A DNA stretch of 64,000 nt, taken from positions 1-64,000 of the forward strand of contig NZ_SSOD01000018.1 of NCBI RefSeq assembly GCF_004801305.1, read 5' to 3'. The stretch comes from Pseudothauera rhizosphaerae. GTDB lineage: Bacteria; Pseudomonadota; Gammaproteobacteria; Burkholderiales; Rhodocyclaceae. Under the pieces are notes generated by a model. The model had not been told where the DNA came from. It saw only the letters and a program-made list of their open reading frames with translations, and made no database searches. This document shows, piece by piece, positions 38,428 to 48,769 of the stretch. Made by a program: the position numbers and the translations under genes. Every line of letters begins with the position of its first letter. Position 1 is the first letter of the stretch.

Positions 38428-39597
38428 TCAGAACCCGATGCGCACGGCGCGGCTGGTGAAGAAGATGCCGCTGGGATGATCGGCGGGCAGTTCGGCGAGG
38501 GGGCGGCGGGTCCCGGTGTCGTAGACCACCACCTTGTTGTCGTCGCGCGCGGACAGCCACACGGCCTCGCCGCGCGGGGTGAATTCCATGTGCAGGATGG
38601 CACGGCCGGGCTTGAGCGTGTCCACCACCCGCTGCGCCTCGGTGTCGATGACCTGCACCGTGCCGTTGTCCGGGAAGGCGAAGTTCACCCATACCTGGCG
38701 GCCGTCCGGGCGGGCCATGACGAACACGGGTTGGCTGTGCACCGGCACGCGCGCCACCTCCTGCCAGGTGCGCGTATCCACCACCAGCACCTCGTGGCGG
38801 CCGATGGCGGGCAGCCAGGCGTAGCCCCCCGCCACCGCCCAGCCGCGCAAATGGGGCATCTTGTACACCGGCAGGGGCTCCTCGCCCTTGCCGTAGCCGG
38901 CAAGGATCTTCCTCACGCCGCGTTCCGGGTGCCACAGGTCGAGCAGCGCCAGGCCGTCCTCGCCGAACAGGCCGGCGATGAAGTGGCGGCCGTCCGGCGT
39001 GACCAGGGCGTCATAGGGCTGGCGGCCGGCGGGGTAGCGCTCGGTCTTCGGTGCGCGGGGATCGGACAGGTCCGTGACCCAGATCTCGCCGGCCTCGAAC
39101 AGGGCGTAGGCGAAGCGCTGCCCCGGCAGGTCGGCTAGGCCGACCACCTTGGAGCGCTTGCCCGGCGCGTACTCGGCCGGCACTTCGGAAAGCTGTTCCA
39201 GCGTGTCCGCGTCGAACACCTTGAGGCCGCCCGGCTCGTAGTTCTGCGCCACCACTAGGCGGCCGTCCTGGGAGATGGAACCGCCGATGGAGTTGCCGGC
39301 CTGCACCACGCGGCGCTCGATGCGGGCGCGCAGCAGGTCCACCTTGGTCAACCCGCCGTCGCGGCCGAACACGTAGCCGTAGCGCCCGTCGCGGGAATAG
39401 GTGACGTGGGCGTGGGACAGGTCGCCCAGGCCGGGCACGGTGGCGAGACGCTCGCGGATGGTGTGGGAGACCACAGCCACCTGGCCGGTGGAGCGTTCGA
39501 TGACCAGGCCCAGGTCGCCGGTGCCGCGCAGGGTTGGCGTGGCGGCACAGGCGGAGAGCAGCAGGACGGCGGAGGCAGACAGCAGCAGACTCCTCAT
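38428..39597 (-). CDS. nirF: NirF, heme d1 biosynthesis lipoprotein
   Basis: This 389-residue protein has a lipoprotein signal: MRSLLLSASAVLLLSAC with the lipobox Cys at 17, so it would be anchored on the outer face of the inner membrane. The rest is a d1-type propeller (GRYGYVFGRDGGLTKVDLLR, VAQNYEPGGLKVFDADTLE, AVAGGYAWLPAIGRHEVLVVDTRTW). NirF makes the dihydro-heme d1 precursor later oxidised by NirN. I use ATG 39597, which overlaps the nirC stop and gives the lipobox; an extended N-terminus would not be a signal. Confidence 0.93.
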   Translation of the reverse strand: MRSLLLSASAVLLLSACAATPTLRGTGDLGLVIERSTGQVAVVSHTIRERLATVPGLGDLSHAHVTYSRDGRYGYVFGRDGGLTKVDLLRARIERRVVQAGNSIGGSISQDGRLVVAQNYEPGGLKVFDADTLEQLSEVPAEYAPGKRSKVVGLADLPGQRFAYALFEAGEIWVTDLSDPRAPKTERYPAGRQPYDALVTPDGRHFIAGLFGEDGLALLDLWHPERGVRKILAGYGKGEEPLPVYKMPHLRGWAVAGGYAWLPAIGRHEVLVVDTRTWQEVARVPVHSQPVFVMARPDGRQVWVNFAFPDNGTVQVIDTEAQRVVDTLKPGRAILHMEFTPRGEAVWLSARDDNKVVVYDTGTRRPLAELPADHPSGIFFTSRAVRIGF

Positions 39598-39947
39598 CGC
39601 CCCACCCCATCGGCAGGGAAGCCGGCCATCAGCGTGCGCACCACCCATTCGGCCTCCGGCTCGCTCAGGAAGCGCGCCCAGCCGGGCATGGCGGTGCCGG
39701 GACGACCGTTCATGACCGTGGCGACCATGGAATCGACCGGCTTGCCGGCGAGCGTGTGCGGCAGCAGCGCCGGGCCGAGCCCGCCGGAGAGGGTGAGGCC
39801 ATGACAGGAGCCGCAGTCCTGGCGGACCATGCTGACCAGTTCGCGCCGGCGTTCGGGCTGCGGATCGGCGGCGGCCGCGGCATAGGCGGCGATGAAGGCC
39901 GTGCCGAGCAGCACGGCCACATGGACGAGGAGAGGCGGAGGTTTCAT
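39594..39947 (-). CDS. nirC: NirC, periplasmic cytochrome c of the nir operon
   Basis: This 117-residue protein has a signal peptide and one heme site, C45-GS-C48-H49, with a Met ligand likely in GRPGTAMPGWARFLS. NirC is thought to act in NirS maturation or electron supply. It is the first gene of the heme d1 operon, with a strong FNR/Dnr box about 67 bp upstream, and its stop overlaps the nirF ATG. Confidence 0.92.
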   Translation of the reverse strand: MKPPPLLVHVAVLLGTAFIAAYAAAAADPQPERRRELVSMVRQDCGSCHGLTLSGGLGPALLPHTLAGKPVDSMVATVMNGRPGTAMPGWARFLSEPEAEWVVRTLMAGFPADGVGR

Positions 39948-40007
39948 CGCGGTATCCCGCTGCCGTAGGAACGGTGCCTACGATGGACCGGCAAGGGTGG
40001 AAAAACC

Positions 40008-40021
40008 TTGACTCGAATCAA
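40008..40021. promoter_or_regulatory. FNR/Dnr-type box upstream of nirC
   Basis: TTGAC-TCGA-ATCAA matches the consensus at nine of ten positions. The centre is 67 bp before nirC, exactly the spacing seen for the shared box and nirE. It should drive nirC-F-DL-G-H-J-N. Confidence 0.8.
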
Positions 40022-40050
40022 CGCGGCCGGGGCGGAGCGGGGTATCCGGA

Positions 40051-40097
40051 CGGCCGTATCGCGGCCAGTGGGAGCGGCCTTGGCCGCGATACGGCCG
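40051..40097. repeat. Palindrome with REP-like core after the cupredoxin gene
   Basis: Seventeen-base perfect arms CGGCCGTATCGCGGCCA and TGGCCGCGATACGGCCG enclose GTGGGAGCGGCCT, the core also seen at 27021 and 56171. It lies 20 bp past the end of the nirS-napC-cytochrome-cupredoxin operon and upstream of the nirC promoter. It could protect the 3' end or separate the two operons; there is no T tract. Confidence 0.8.
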
Positions 40098-40116
40098 CAA
40101 GACCGTCCCGGGTGCA

Positions 40117-40476
40117 TCACTCCACCACGACCTTCCCCGTCATCTCCGGATGCGGGCCGCAATGGTAGGCGTGCTCGCCGGCCGCGGTGAAGGTGTGCGA
40201 CCAGCGCTCGCCGGGGAAGAAGCGTTCCGATTCCTGCCCGCTGGCATCGAACGCCACCGAATGGCTGGTGCGCTTCTCCCGGTTCACCCAGGTGACGGTG
40301 TCGCCCGCGCGGACGTGGATGACGGCGGGGCGGAAGGCCGAATCGGCCACCTCGATCTCGTGCTCGGCCGCCCACGCCGCGGGCACCGCCAGCCAGGCCG
40401 TGAGCGCGAGAACGACGGCCGGCAGCCGGCGCGCCGCGCCGGTTGCCGCCCCTTTCTGCCGCCGTGCGGGACTCAT
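40117..40476 (-). CDS. Cupredoxin of plastocyanin/amicyanin type
   Basis: This 119-residue protein has a signal peptide (LPAVVLALTAWLAVPAAWA) and mature EHEIEVADSAFRPAVIHVRA, typical of small blue-copper proteins. Copper ligands are visible as His in KRTSHSVAF and the Cys-His-His/Met loop AYHCGPHPEMTG. Cupredoxins donate electrons to NirS and NorC. It starts in a TGATG overlap with the upstream cytochrome gene, so it is the last gene of the nirS operon and a likely periplasmic electron carrier for it. Confidence 0.9.
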   Translation of the reverse strand: MSPARRQKGAATGAARRLPAVVLALTAWLAVPAAWAAEHEIEVADSAFRPAVIHVRAGDTVTWVNREKRTSHSVAFDASGQESERFFPGERWSHTFTAAGEHAYHCGPHPEMTGKVVVE

Positions 40477-41348
40477 CACTGCTTCGCCGCGGTGATGTGG
40501 GCCTTGGCGTCGATGCCGAGCTTGTAGCCCAGCGAGACGTGGTGGAAGCGGCCGGCCGCGTGGTCGTCGTGGATGGCGAAGCCGAAGTTGTAGGTCTTGC
40601 CCGCGGCCAGGGTCACGTCGCCTTCGCCGCCGGCGAACTTGCGCGCGAACACCACCGACCAGGTGTCGCCGTCGAGCTTGCCTTCCGCGCTCGCCAGCGC
40701 CTTGCCGCCTTCCATCACGCGGGTGTCGGCCACGTGGCCGTCGAAGCCTTTCTTCTCGCCGCTACGCCACTGCACCAGGTCGTAGAACACGCCGGTGGCC
40801 AGCGCACCGTCCTTGACGTACTTCTTCTTGGTCTCGGCCGCGCCGGGCATGGTGCGCGAGTCCGCATGGCAACTCGCCCAGCAGCCGCCCAGGTCGGCCA
40901 TCGCCACTTTGCCGTCGTCCAGCATGAAGGCGATCTTGACCGGATTCTTGTCGTCCATCTTGGCACCGCCCGCGGCCTTGGGCTGCTTCCACGAGAAGCG
41001 CAGGTAGAGCGTGCCGCCATCGTGGGCGGCCTGCACCTTGACCGGGATGAAGCCGGCCTTGCCGGCGATGGGCGTGGGCTCGATCTTCTGCCCGCTGGCA
41101 ATGAGCTGTCCCATCTTGTTGGCTTCTTCGGAATGGCAGTCGGCACAGGTTTCGCCCTTCCGCAGCGCCCGCGCGCCACCGTGCTCGATGCCCTTGGTGA
41201 TCCACTCCATCGGCGACACGCCGGGATAGAGCAGCGTGATGTCGGTGGCGGCCACCTTGCTCCAGTCGGCCGGGGGCCCGGCGTGGGCGGCGTTGAAGCC
41301 GACGGCGCACACGACCCCGAGCGCGCCTGCGATCATCGTTCTCTTCAT
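40476..41348 (-). CDS. Ethylbenzene-dehydrogenase-type heme protein
   Basis: This 290-residue periplasmic protein has a signal peptide (MIAGALGVVCAVGFNAAHA), a c-type site C68-AD-C71-H72, and a second Cys-His cluster, C156-WAS-C160-H161, with three residues between the Cys. The beta-rich body, with GTLYLRFSWKQPKA and FGFAIHDDHAAGRFHHVSLG, resembles the heme-binding subunit fold of ethylbenzene/DMSO reductase-like enzymes. In the nirS operon between NapC and cupredoxin it probably relays electrons towards NirS. No molybdoenzyme partner is near. Confidence 0.8.
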   Translation of the reverse strand: MKRTMIAGALGVVCAVGFNAAHAGPPADWSKVAATDITLLYPGVSPMEWITKGIEHGGARALRKGETCADCHSEEANKMGQLIASGQKIEPTPIAGKAGFIPVKVQAAHDGGTLYLRFSWKQPKAAGGAKMDDKNPVKIAFMLDDGKVAMADLGGCWASCHADSRTMPGAAETKKKYVKDGALATGVFYDLVQWRSGEKKGFDGHVADTRVMEGGKALASAEGKLDGDTWSVVFARKFAGGEGDVTLAAGKTYNFGFAIHDDHAAGRFHHVSLGYKLGIDAKAHITAAKQ

Positions 41349-41369
41349 GTCGATTCTCCGGTGAGGCGG

Positions 41370-41393
41370 GGCCGCGGCGAACGCGCCGCGGCC
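41370..41393. other. GC-rich hairpin between napC and the heme protein gene
   Basis: Ten-base perfect arms GGCCGCGGCG and CGCCGCGGCC enclose AACG. It lies in the 52-bp gap of one transcript and has no T tract, so it is more likely a processing or stability element than a terminator. Confidence 0.6.
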
Positions 41394-41400
41394 GCCGGGT

Positions 41401-42012
41401 TTACTCTTCGTCTTCCTCGGTCATGCCCGCGGGCTTGTGGTGCGCGATGCCCTTGTGGCAGTCGATGCAGGTCATGCGGTCTTCCAGCGCCATCTCGTGC
41501 TGGCGCCGCGCGCGCTGCTTCTGCGCCTCGGTGTTCATGCTGTCGAAGCTGTGGCAGTTGCGGCATTCGCGCGAATCGGCCGCCTTCATGCGCGCCCATT
41601 CGTTGCGCGCCAGTTGCAGGCGTTTGGCCTCGAACTTCTCCGGCGTGTCGATGCTGCCGGTGAGCTTGCCCCAGACTTCCTTGGAGGCCTGCACCTTGCG
41701 GATGATCTTGTGCGTCCAGTCCTTGGGCACGTGGCAGTCGGGACAGGTGGCGCGCACGCCGGTGCGGTTGGAGTAGTGGATGGTCTTCTTGTATTCCTGG
41801 TACACGTTGTCATGCATCTCGTGGCAGGAGATGCAGAACTGCTCGGTGTTGGTGGCCTCCATGGCCGTGTTGAAGCCGCCCCAGAACAGGATACCGATGG
41901 CGAAGCCGGCAACCAGCAGTCCCCCCAGCGAATACCTGGCGCTGGGCCGCCGCAGGCGGGCGAACAACCCGCCGGACTTGCCGGCAGGCGCCTTGTCGTT
42001 TTGATCCGTCAT
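41401..42012 (-). CDS. nirT: NapC/NirT-family tetraheme cytochrome c
   Basis: This 203-residue protein has one N-terminal membrane helix ([19 protein letters not shown], about 29-47) and four heme sites, CISCH (60), CPDCH (90), CRNCH (150) and CIDCH (182). NapC/NirT proteins oxidise quinol and pass electrons to periplasmic reductases. Its position directly after nirS suggests it feeds NirS through the adjacent heme protein and cupredoxin. The ATG at 42012 is preferred because the upstream in-frame sequence does not resemble the family. The symbol is by context; NapC function cannot be excluded. Confidence 0.92.
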   Translation of the reverse strand: MTDQNDKAPAGKSGGLFARLRRPSARYSLGGLLVAGFAIGILFWGGFNTAMEATNTEQFCISCHEMHDNVYQEYKKTIHYSNRTGVRATCPDCHVPKDWTHKIIRKVQASKEVWGKLTGSIDTPEKFEAKRLQLARNEWARMKAADSRECRNCHSFDSMNTEAQKQRARRQHEMALEDRMTCIDCHKGIAHHKPAGMTEEDEE

Positions 42013-42046
42013 GTCTCCGCTTCCAGCATGTAGGTGGTCGACGCGG

Positions 42047-42082
42047 CCCGCCCGTCCGCCGCGGGAACGGCGGACGGGCGGG
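42047..42082. other. GC-rich hairpin between nirS and napC
   Basis: Fourteen-base perfect arms CCCGCCCGTCCGCC and GGCGGACGGGCGGG enclose GCGGGAAC. It is only 7 bp past the nirS stop and has no T tract. It is well placed to protect the nirS mRNA 3' end or reduce read-through into napC. Confidence 0.7.
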
Positions 42083-42089
42083 AGCACGC

Positions 42090-43808
<1,719 letters not shown>

Positions 43809-43849
43809 TCAGCCAGGGCGGACTTTGTTCCCCTACGAAAAGTACGTCT

Positions 43850-43863
43850 TTAACACGCATCAA
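43850..43863. promoter_or_regulatory. FNR/Dnr-type box between nirS and nirE
   Basis: TTAAC-ACGC-ATCAA agrees at eight of ten positions with the consensus. Being nearly symmetric it can serve both sides; its centre is 67 bp from nirE and 87 bp from nirS. Confidence 0.7.
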
Positions 43864-43923
43864 TTTCAGCCGGTCACCCCCGCTGCTAGAGTCCGCCACA
43901 CGCTTTCGGCGAGAGGAAACACC

Positions 43924-44778
43924 ATGAATGCCCGGCCTTCCAGCAGCTTCATCCGCATCCCCCTCGAGAGCAGACTGCATGGCGAGGCGCGGCCCGCCTG
44001 GCTGGGCTTCGAGACGCGCACCGGCCGGGTCAGCCTGGTCGGCGCCGGTCCGGGCGACGCCGAACTGCTCACCGTGCGCGCCGCGCGCCGCATCGCCGAC
44101 GCCGACGCCGTGGTGTACGACCACCTGGTCGGCGACGGCATCCTCGAACTCGTCCGCCCCGACGCCCAGCTCATCTACGTCGGCAAGGAAGCCGGCAACC
44201 ACGCCCTGCCCCAGGACGAGATCAACCGCCTGCTCGTCAAGCTGGCCCGCCAGGGTCTGAAAGTAGTGCGCCTGAAGGGCGGCGACCCCTTCATCTTCGG
44301 ACGCGGCGGCGAGGAGATGCAGGAACTGGTCGAAGCCGGCATCGCCTGCGAGGTCGTGCCCGGCGTCACCGCCGCCGCCGGCATGGCCGCCTGTACCGGC
44401 ATCCCGCTGACCCACCGCGACCACGCCCAGACCCTGATCTTCACCACCGGCCATCTCAAGGACGGCACCGTGAACCTGGACTGGACCGCACTGGCCCGCC
44501 CGCACCAGACCGTGGTCATCTACATGGGCCTGGGCGCGCTGGAGATCATCTGCACCCAGCTCGTCGCCCACGGCCTGCCCGCCGACACGCCGGCCGCCGT
44601 GGTACATGCCGCCACCACGCCGCAGCAGCGCATCGTCACCGCCCCCGTGCGCAACCTGCCCGCGAGCGTGCGAGCCGCCGGCCTCTCCACCCCGTCGCTG
44701 ATCGTCATCGGCCCGGTCGTGGACCTGCACCACGTCCTCTGTCCGGCCGCCGTGGAGGCCCTCGCCCTCACGGCCTGA
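43924..44778 (+). CDS. nirE: NirE, uroporphyrinogen-III C-methyltransferase
   Basis: This 284-residue S-adenosylmethionine-dependent methyltransferase has VSLVGAGPGDAELLTVRA, VVYDHLVGDGILELV, VVRLKGGDPFIFGRGGEEM and the conserved VVPGVTAAAGMAACTGIPLTHRD. It makes precorrin-2, the first dedicated step toward siroheme and heme d1. Being single-domain and divergent from nirS, it is NirE and not CysG or housekeeping CobA. I use ATG 43924, preceded by GAGAGG; an upstream extension would read back into nirS. Confidence 0.92.
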   Translation: MNARPSSSFIRIPLESRLHGEARPAWLGFETRTGRVSLVGAGPGDAELLTVRAARRIADADAVVYDHLVGDGILELVRPDAQLIYVGKEAGNHALPQDEINRLLVKLARQGLKVVRLKGGDPFIFGRGGEEMQELVEAGIACEVVPGVTAAAGMAACTGIPLTHRDHAQTLIFTTGHLKDGTVNLDWTALARPHQTVVIYMGLGALEIICTQLVAHGLPADTPAAVVHAATTPQQRIVTAPVRNLPASVRAAGLSTPSLIVIGPVVDLHHVLCPAAVEALALTA

Positions 44779-44792
44779 CCCCGCGCATGCGC

Positions 44793-44798
44793 TATAAT
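44793..44798 (+). promoter_or_regulatory. Minus-10 element of tRNA-Thr
   Basis: A perfect TATAAT nine bases before the tRNA-Thr start. No good -35 hexamer is visible at the normal distance. Confidence 0.6.
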
Positions 44799-44807
44799 CC
44801 GGCCCGC

Positions 44808-44883
44808 GCCGGCATAGCTCAGCAGGTAGAGCAGCGGTTTTGTAAACCGAAGGTCGCGGGTTCGATCCCTGCTGCCGGCACCA
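44808..44883 (+). tRNA. tRNA-Thr (TGT)
   Basis: This 76-base cloverleaf starts GCCGGCATAGCTCAG and ends GCTGCCGGCACCA with encoded CCA. Acceptor arms GCCGGCA and TGCCGGC pair fully. The anticodon loop TTTGTAA gives anticodon TGT, decoding ACA. The T arm is GCGGGTTCGATCCCTGC. Confidence 0.95.
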
Positions 44884-44903
44884 GGAATTTTCTCGATAGC
44901 TTC

Positions 44904-44932
44904 TTGACCGGCAACGCCGGTTCAGCTATAGT
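44904..44932 (+). promoter_or_regulatory. Sigma-70 promoter of tRNA-fMet
   Basis: TTGACC (44904-44909) and TATAGT (44927-44932) are separated by 17 bases and end 13 bp before the tRNA. This is a near-consensus promoter, so the second tRNA has its own start. Confidence 0.75.
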
Positions 44933-44945
44933 TCTCTTTCTCCGA

Positions 44946-45023
<78 letters not shown>

Positions 45024-45034
45024 AATCGCTGAAA

Positions 45035-45065
45035 AGCCAATCACCCGACGGTGGTTGGCTTTTTT
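45035..45065 (+). terminator. Rho-independent terminator after the tRNAs
   Basis: An 11-bp stem, AGCCAATCACC with GGTGGTTGGCT (one G-T pair), encloses CGAC and is followed by five further T residues. It lies 12 bp after the tRNA-fMet end. Confidence 0.85.
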
Positions 45066-46448
<1,383 letters not shown>

Positions 46449-46473
46449 CCTGACCCGCGCGAGGCCCGATCCC

Positions 46474-47304
46474 ATGGAGCGCATCGAACGACACGCCAGC
46501 CACGGCGGTTTCCAGGAGGTGTGGCAGCACACCTCCTCCACCTTGGGCAGCGGGATGCACTTCGGCATCTACCTGCCCGCCGCGGCCCTGGCCGGCCGCC
46601 GCTGTCCGGTGCTGTACTGGCTTTCGGGCCTGACCTGCACGGAGCAGAACTTCATCACCAAGGCCGGCGCCCAGCGCTACGCCGCCGAGCACGGCCTCAT
46701 CGTCGTCGCGCCGGACACCAGCCCGCGGGGCGAGAACGTGGCCGACGATCCGGCCTACGACCTGGGCCAGGGCGCCGGTTTCTACGTCAACGCCGCCCAG
46801 CAGCCGTGGGCCAGGCACTACCGCATGTATGACTACGTGGTGGACGAACTGCCGGCGCTGGTGGAAACGGAATTCCCCGCCAGCGCTGCCCGGGCGATCA
46901 GCGGGCATTCCATGGGCGGGCACGGCGCCCTGACCATCGCCCTGCGCAATCCGGGCCGCTACCGCAGCGTGTCGGCCTTCTCGCCCATCGCCGCGCCGAG
47001 CCGGGTGCCCTGGGGTGAAAAGGCCTTCGGCGCCTACCTGGGCGCGGACCGGGAGGCCTGGAAGCAGCACGACACGGTGGAACTGCTCAGAGGCGCGACC
47101 GAGCGCCTGCCGCTGCTGGTCGAACAGGGCGGCGACGACGAGTTCCTGGAAAGCCAGTTGAAGCCGGAACTGCTGCAGGCGGCGTGCGAAGCCGCCGGGC
47201 ATCCGCTGCAACTGAACATCCGCCCGGGTTACGACCACAGCTATTACTTCATCGCCAGCTTCATCGGCGAGCACATCGCCCATCACGCCGCGGCCTTGCG
47301 CTGA
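46474..47304 (+). CDS. frmB: S-formylglutathione hydrolase
   Basis: This 276-residue serine hydrolase of the esterase D family has the nucleophile in SGHSMGGHGALT (near residue 149), YWLSGLTCTEQNFITKAGAQRYAAEHG near residue 49, and Asp/His partners in QGGDDEFL and GYDHSYYFIASFI. It hydrolyses S-formylglutathione to formate and glutathione, completing the step started by FrmA. ATG 46474 gives the standard N-terminus. Confidence 0.95.
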   Translation: MERIERHASHGGFQEVWQHTSSTLGSGMHFGIYLPAAALAGRRCPVLYWLSGLTCTEQNFITKAGAQRYAAEHGLIVVAPDTSPRGENVADDPAYDLGQGAGFYVNAAQQPWARHYRMYDYVVDELPALVETEFPASAARAISGHSMGGHGALTIALRNPGRYRSVSAFSPIAAPSRVPWGEKAFGAYLGADREAWKQHDTVELLRGATERLPLLVEQGGDDEFLESQLKPELLQAACEAAGHPLQLNIRPGYDHSYYFIASFIGEHIAHHAAALR

Positions 47305-47392
47305 TCCCTGCTCCAACGGTCGGCCAGGGCCGAACTGAACGAGGAACATGGCGCAGCGTATGCACGGTCCGCGGTAAGGCGGCGTGTTCCGC

Positions 47393-47809
47393 CTACCCCT
47401 TCAGCACTTCGATGCAGAATGTGCCCGGCGTCAGGATGCGCGTGCGCCCCAGATGGCCACGCTGCAACAGCCCTGCCCGGCGGTCGCCCGTCACGAGGAA
47501 ATCCGCCTTGCCAACCTCGGCCATCGCCAGCAGAAAGGCGTCGTCCGGGTCGTCGGCTTCGAAGTTTCGCGGCAACTGCTCCAGCACCACGGCGCGTTGC
47601 AGGTTGTTGATCATCACGCCGACCTTCGCCGGCTGCAGCACCGCCTGCAGCTTAGGGTAACGGCTGGCGCGGCGGATCTCGTCCAGTTGCGCGCGTGAAG
47701 TCACCAGATCGAAGCGCGCCGTGCGCCAGGCGCGGTAGATCATGTCCGGCGCGCCATGGGGCGAGATCAGCGCGCTGAAGAGGATGTTGGTGTCCAGCAC
47801 CACACGCAT
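47393..47809 (-). CDS. PIN-domain toxin of the RHH-PIN pair
   Basis: This 138-residue protein opens MRVVLDTNILFSALISPHGA, with the acidic PIN motifs in SRAQLDEIRRASRYPKL and DDPDDAFLLAMAEVGKADFLVTGDRRAGLL. It is the same subfamily as the PIN protein at 6383-6796 but is paired with a ribbon-helix-helix antitoxin. The start ATG shares one base with the antitoxin stop (TAATG). It is probably an endoribonuclease toxin. Confidence 0.83.
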   Translation of the reverse strand: MRVVLDTNILFSALISPHGAPDMIYRAWRTARFDLVTSRAQLDEIRRASRYPKLQAVLQPAKVGVMINNLQRAVVLEQLPRNFEADDPDDAFLLAMAEVGKADFLVTGDRRAGLLQRGHLGRTRILTPGTFCIEVLKG

Positions 47810-48048
47810 TACCGCGCCCTGGCCCAGCCGAGCGCCTCATCGACCATCGCGGCCAGTTCGGCTTCGCCGATGCCCGCATTGGCCACTTTCGCCTCTTCCG
47901 CACTCAGTTCCAGGATGTGGGCACGCACCGCCTCCTCGATGAAGCGCGACAGGTCGCCCTTGCGTCCGCCCCCCTGGCTGGCGAGGAACATCCGCAGAGC
48001 CTGATCGGTTTCGGCGGAAACCGCCACATTCCAGCGTGTCGTCGACAT
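47809..48048 (-). CDS. Ribbon-helix-helix antitoxin
   Basis: This 79-residue protein has MSTTRWNVAVSAETDQALRMFL followed by GDLSRFIEEAVRAHILEL, a ribbon-helix-helix DNA-binding unit, then an acidic-alanine-rich tail for toxin binding (AKVANAGIGEAELAAMVDEAL). It is encoded immediately ahead of the PIN toxin. The repeats just upstream (48059-48092) are likely its operator. Confidence 0.82.
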   Translation of the reverse strand: MSTTRWNVAVSAETDQALRMFLASQGGGRKGDLSRFIEEAVRAHILELSAEEAKVANAGIGEAELAAMVDEALGWARAR

Positions 48049-48058
48049 CGGATTCCCC

Positions 48059-48092
48059 TGTATAAGTGTTTATGGACATATGTGTTTATACA
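48059..48092. promoter_or_regulatory. Operator-like repeats before the RHH-PIN pair
   Basis: TGTATAA (48059-48065) and TTATACA (48086-48092) are an inverted pair. Inside, GTGTTTAT is repeated directly at 48066 and 48082, 16 bp apart. The block ends 10 bp upstream of the antitoxin start, typical for RHH autoregulation. Confidence 0.5.
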
Positions 48093-48160
48093 TCCAACCC
48101 GGCTGCCACGCCATCCCGGTTTCCGGCGGCAGGATGGGCAACAATGACCGGAACGGCACC

Positions 48161-48188
48161 TGGTTGCGGGGGCAGGATTTGAACCTGC
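48161..48188 (-). repeat. Exact 28-bp copy of the tRNA-fMet 3' end
   Basis: On the minus strand this repeats bases 44995-45022 exactly, from GCAGGTTCAAATCC to the CCA end, and the match stops at both sides. No tRNA body precedes it. It is the usual size and content of an attachment-site duplication left by a tRNA-specific integrase, but it is inverted relative to the tRNA in this window. Confidence 0.75.
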
Positions 48189-48231
48189 ATGGAGGCAACC
48201 CGTCTGCAACGACGCACGAGTCTGCCGCCTC

Positions 48232-48708
48232 CTACCGTTCTTCCTCGGCCCCCTGCGATTCGCCCGCCCTGCCCTGGGCGACGATCCGCTCCAGCAGGCG
48301 TATGCCGCCGACCAGTTCGTCGGGCGGGATGCCGGCCAGCATCTCGGTGCGCACCGCCACCACGTCGCCTTCCATCCGGCGCGCCGCTTCCAGTCCGGCC
48401 GCGGTGATCTCCACGTGCTTCCGGCGCCGGTCGCGGCTGTCCGCCACCCGTCTCAGCCAGCCTTTCTGCTCCATGCGGTCGAGGGTCCTGACCAAAGTGG
48501 GGTTTTCCACGCCCAGGCGCGCGGCGAGTTCGCTCTGGTTGCAGGGGGCACCGTCCTGGCTCAGCAGCCAGAGGATGCGCCAGGTGGCCTGGGTCATGCC
48601 GTAGGGTCGGAGGCGGTTGTCCAGCCGGGTACGCCACAGGGCGGAGGCGCGATGCAGCAGGGTGGCATAGCGGGCCGAGTCGTCGTGGATCGGATCGTGC
48701 TGAGTCAT
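48232..48708 (-). CDS. MarR-family transcriptional regulator
   Basis: This 158-residue protein has MTQATWRILWLLSQDGAPCNQSELAARLGVENPTLVRTLDRMEQKGWLRRVADSRDRRRKHVEIT in segments typical of the MarR winged helix with its DxRxxR wing. It is divergent from an EmrB/QacA-type exporter 61 bp away and overlapping palindromes lie between, so it probably represses the exporter and itself and is released by a small lipophilic compound. Confidence 0.92.
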   Translation of the reverse strand: MTQHDPIHDDSARYATLLHRASALWRTRLDNRLRPYGMTQATWRILWLLSQDGAPCNQSELAARLGVENPTLVRTLDRMEQKGWLRRVADSRDRRRKHVEITAAGLEAARRMEGDVVAVRTEMLAGIPPDELVGGIRLLERIVAQGRAGESQGAEEER

Positions 48709-48715
48709 GTTGTAG

Positions 48716-48735
48716 GCTAATAGTTAGCTTGCTAA
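48716..48735. promoter_or_regulatory. Overlapping palindromes, probable MarR operator
   Basis: GCTAATAGTTAGCTTGCTAA contains two overlapping dyads, GCTAA-N3-TTAGC and TTAGC-N2-GCTAA. It begins 7 bp upstream of the MarR ATG and lies 34 bp before the exporter start, ideal for controlling both genes. Confidence 0.7.
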
Positions 48736-48769
48736 TATCTTTGCTCTTTCCGCTTGAGCTGTCCATATC

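Noticed and set aside
41370-42082. Hairpins in the nirS operon as intrinsic terminators
   Set aside because: No T tract follows on the transcribed strand, and the genes on both sides belong to one functional set.
48161-48237. A complete tRNA gene at the fMet-like fragment
   Set aside because: Only the last 28 bases match; no acceptor 5' strand, D arm or anticodon arm can be formed from the adjacent sequence.
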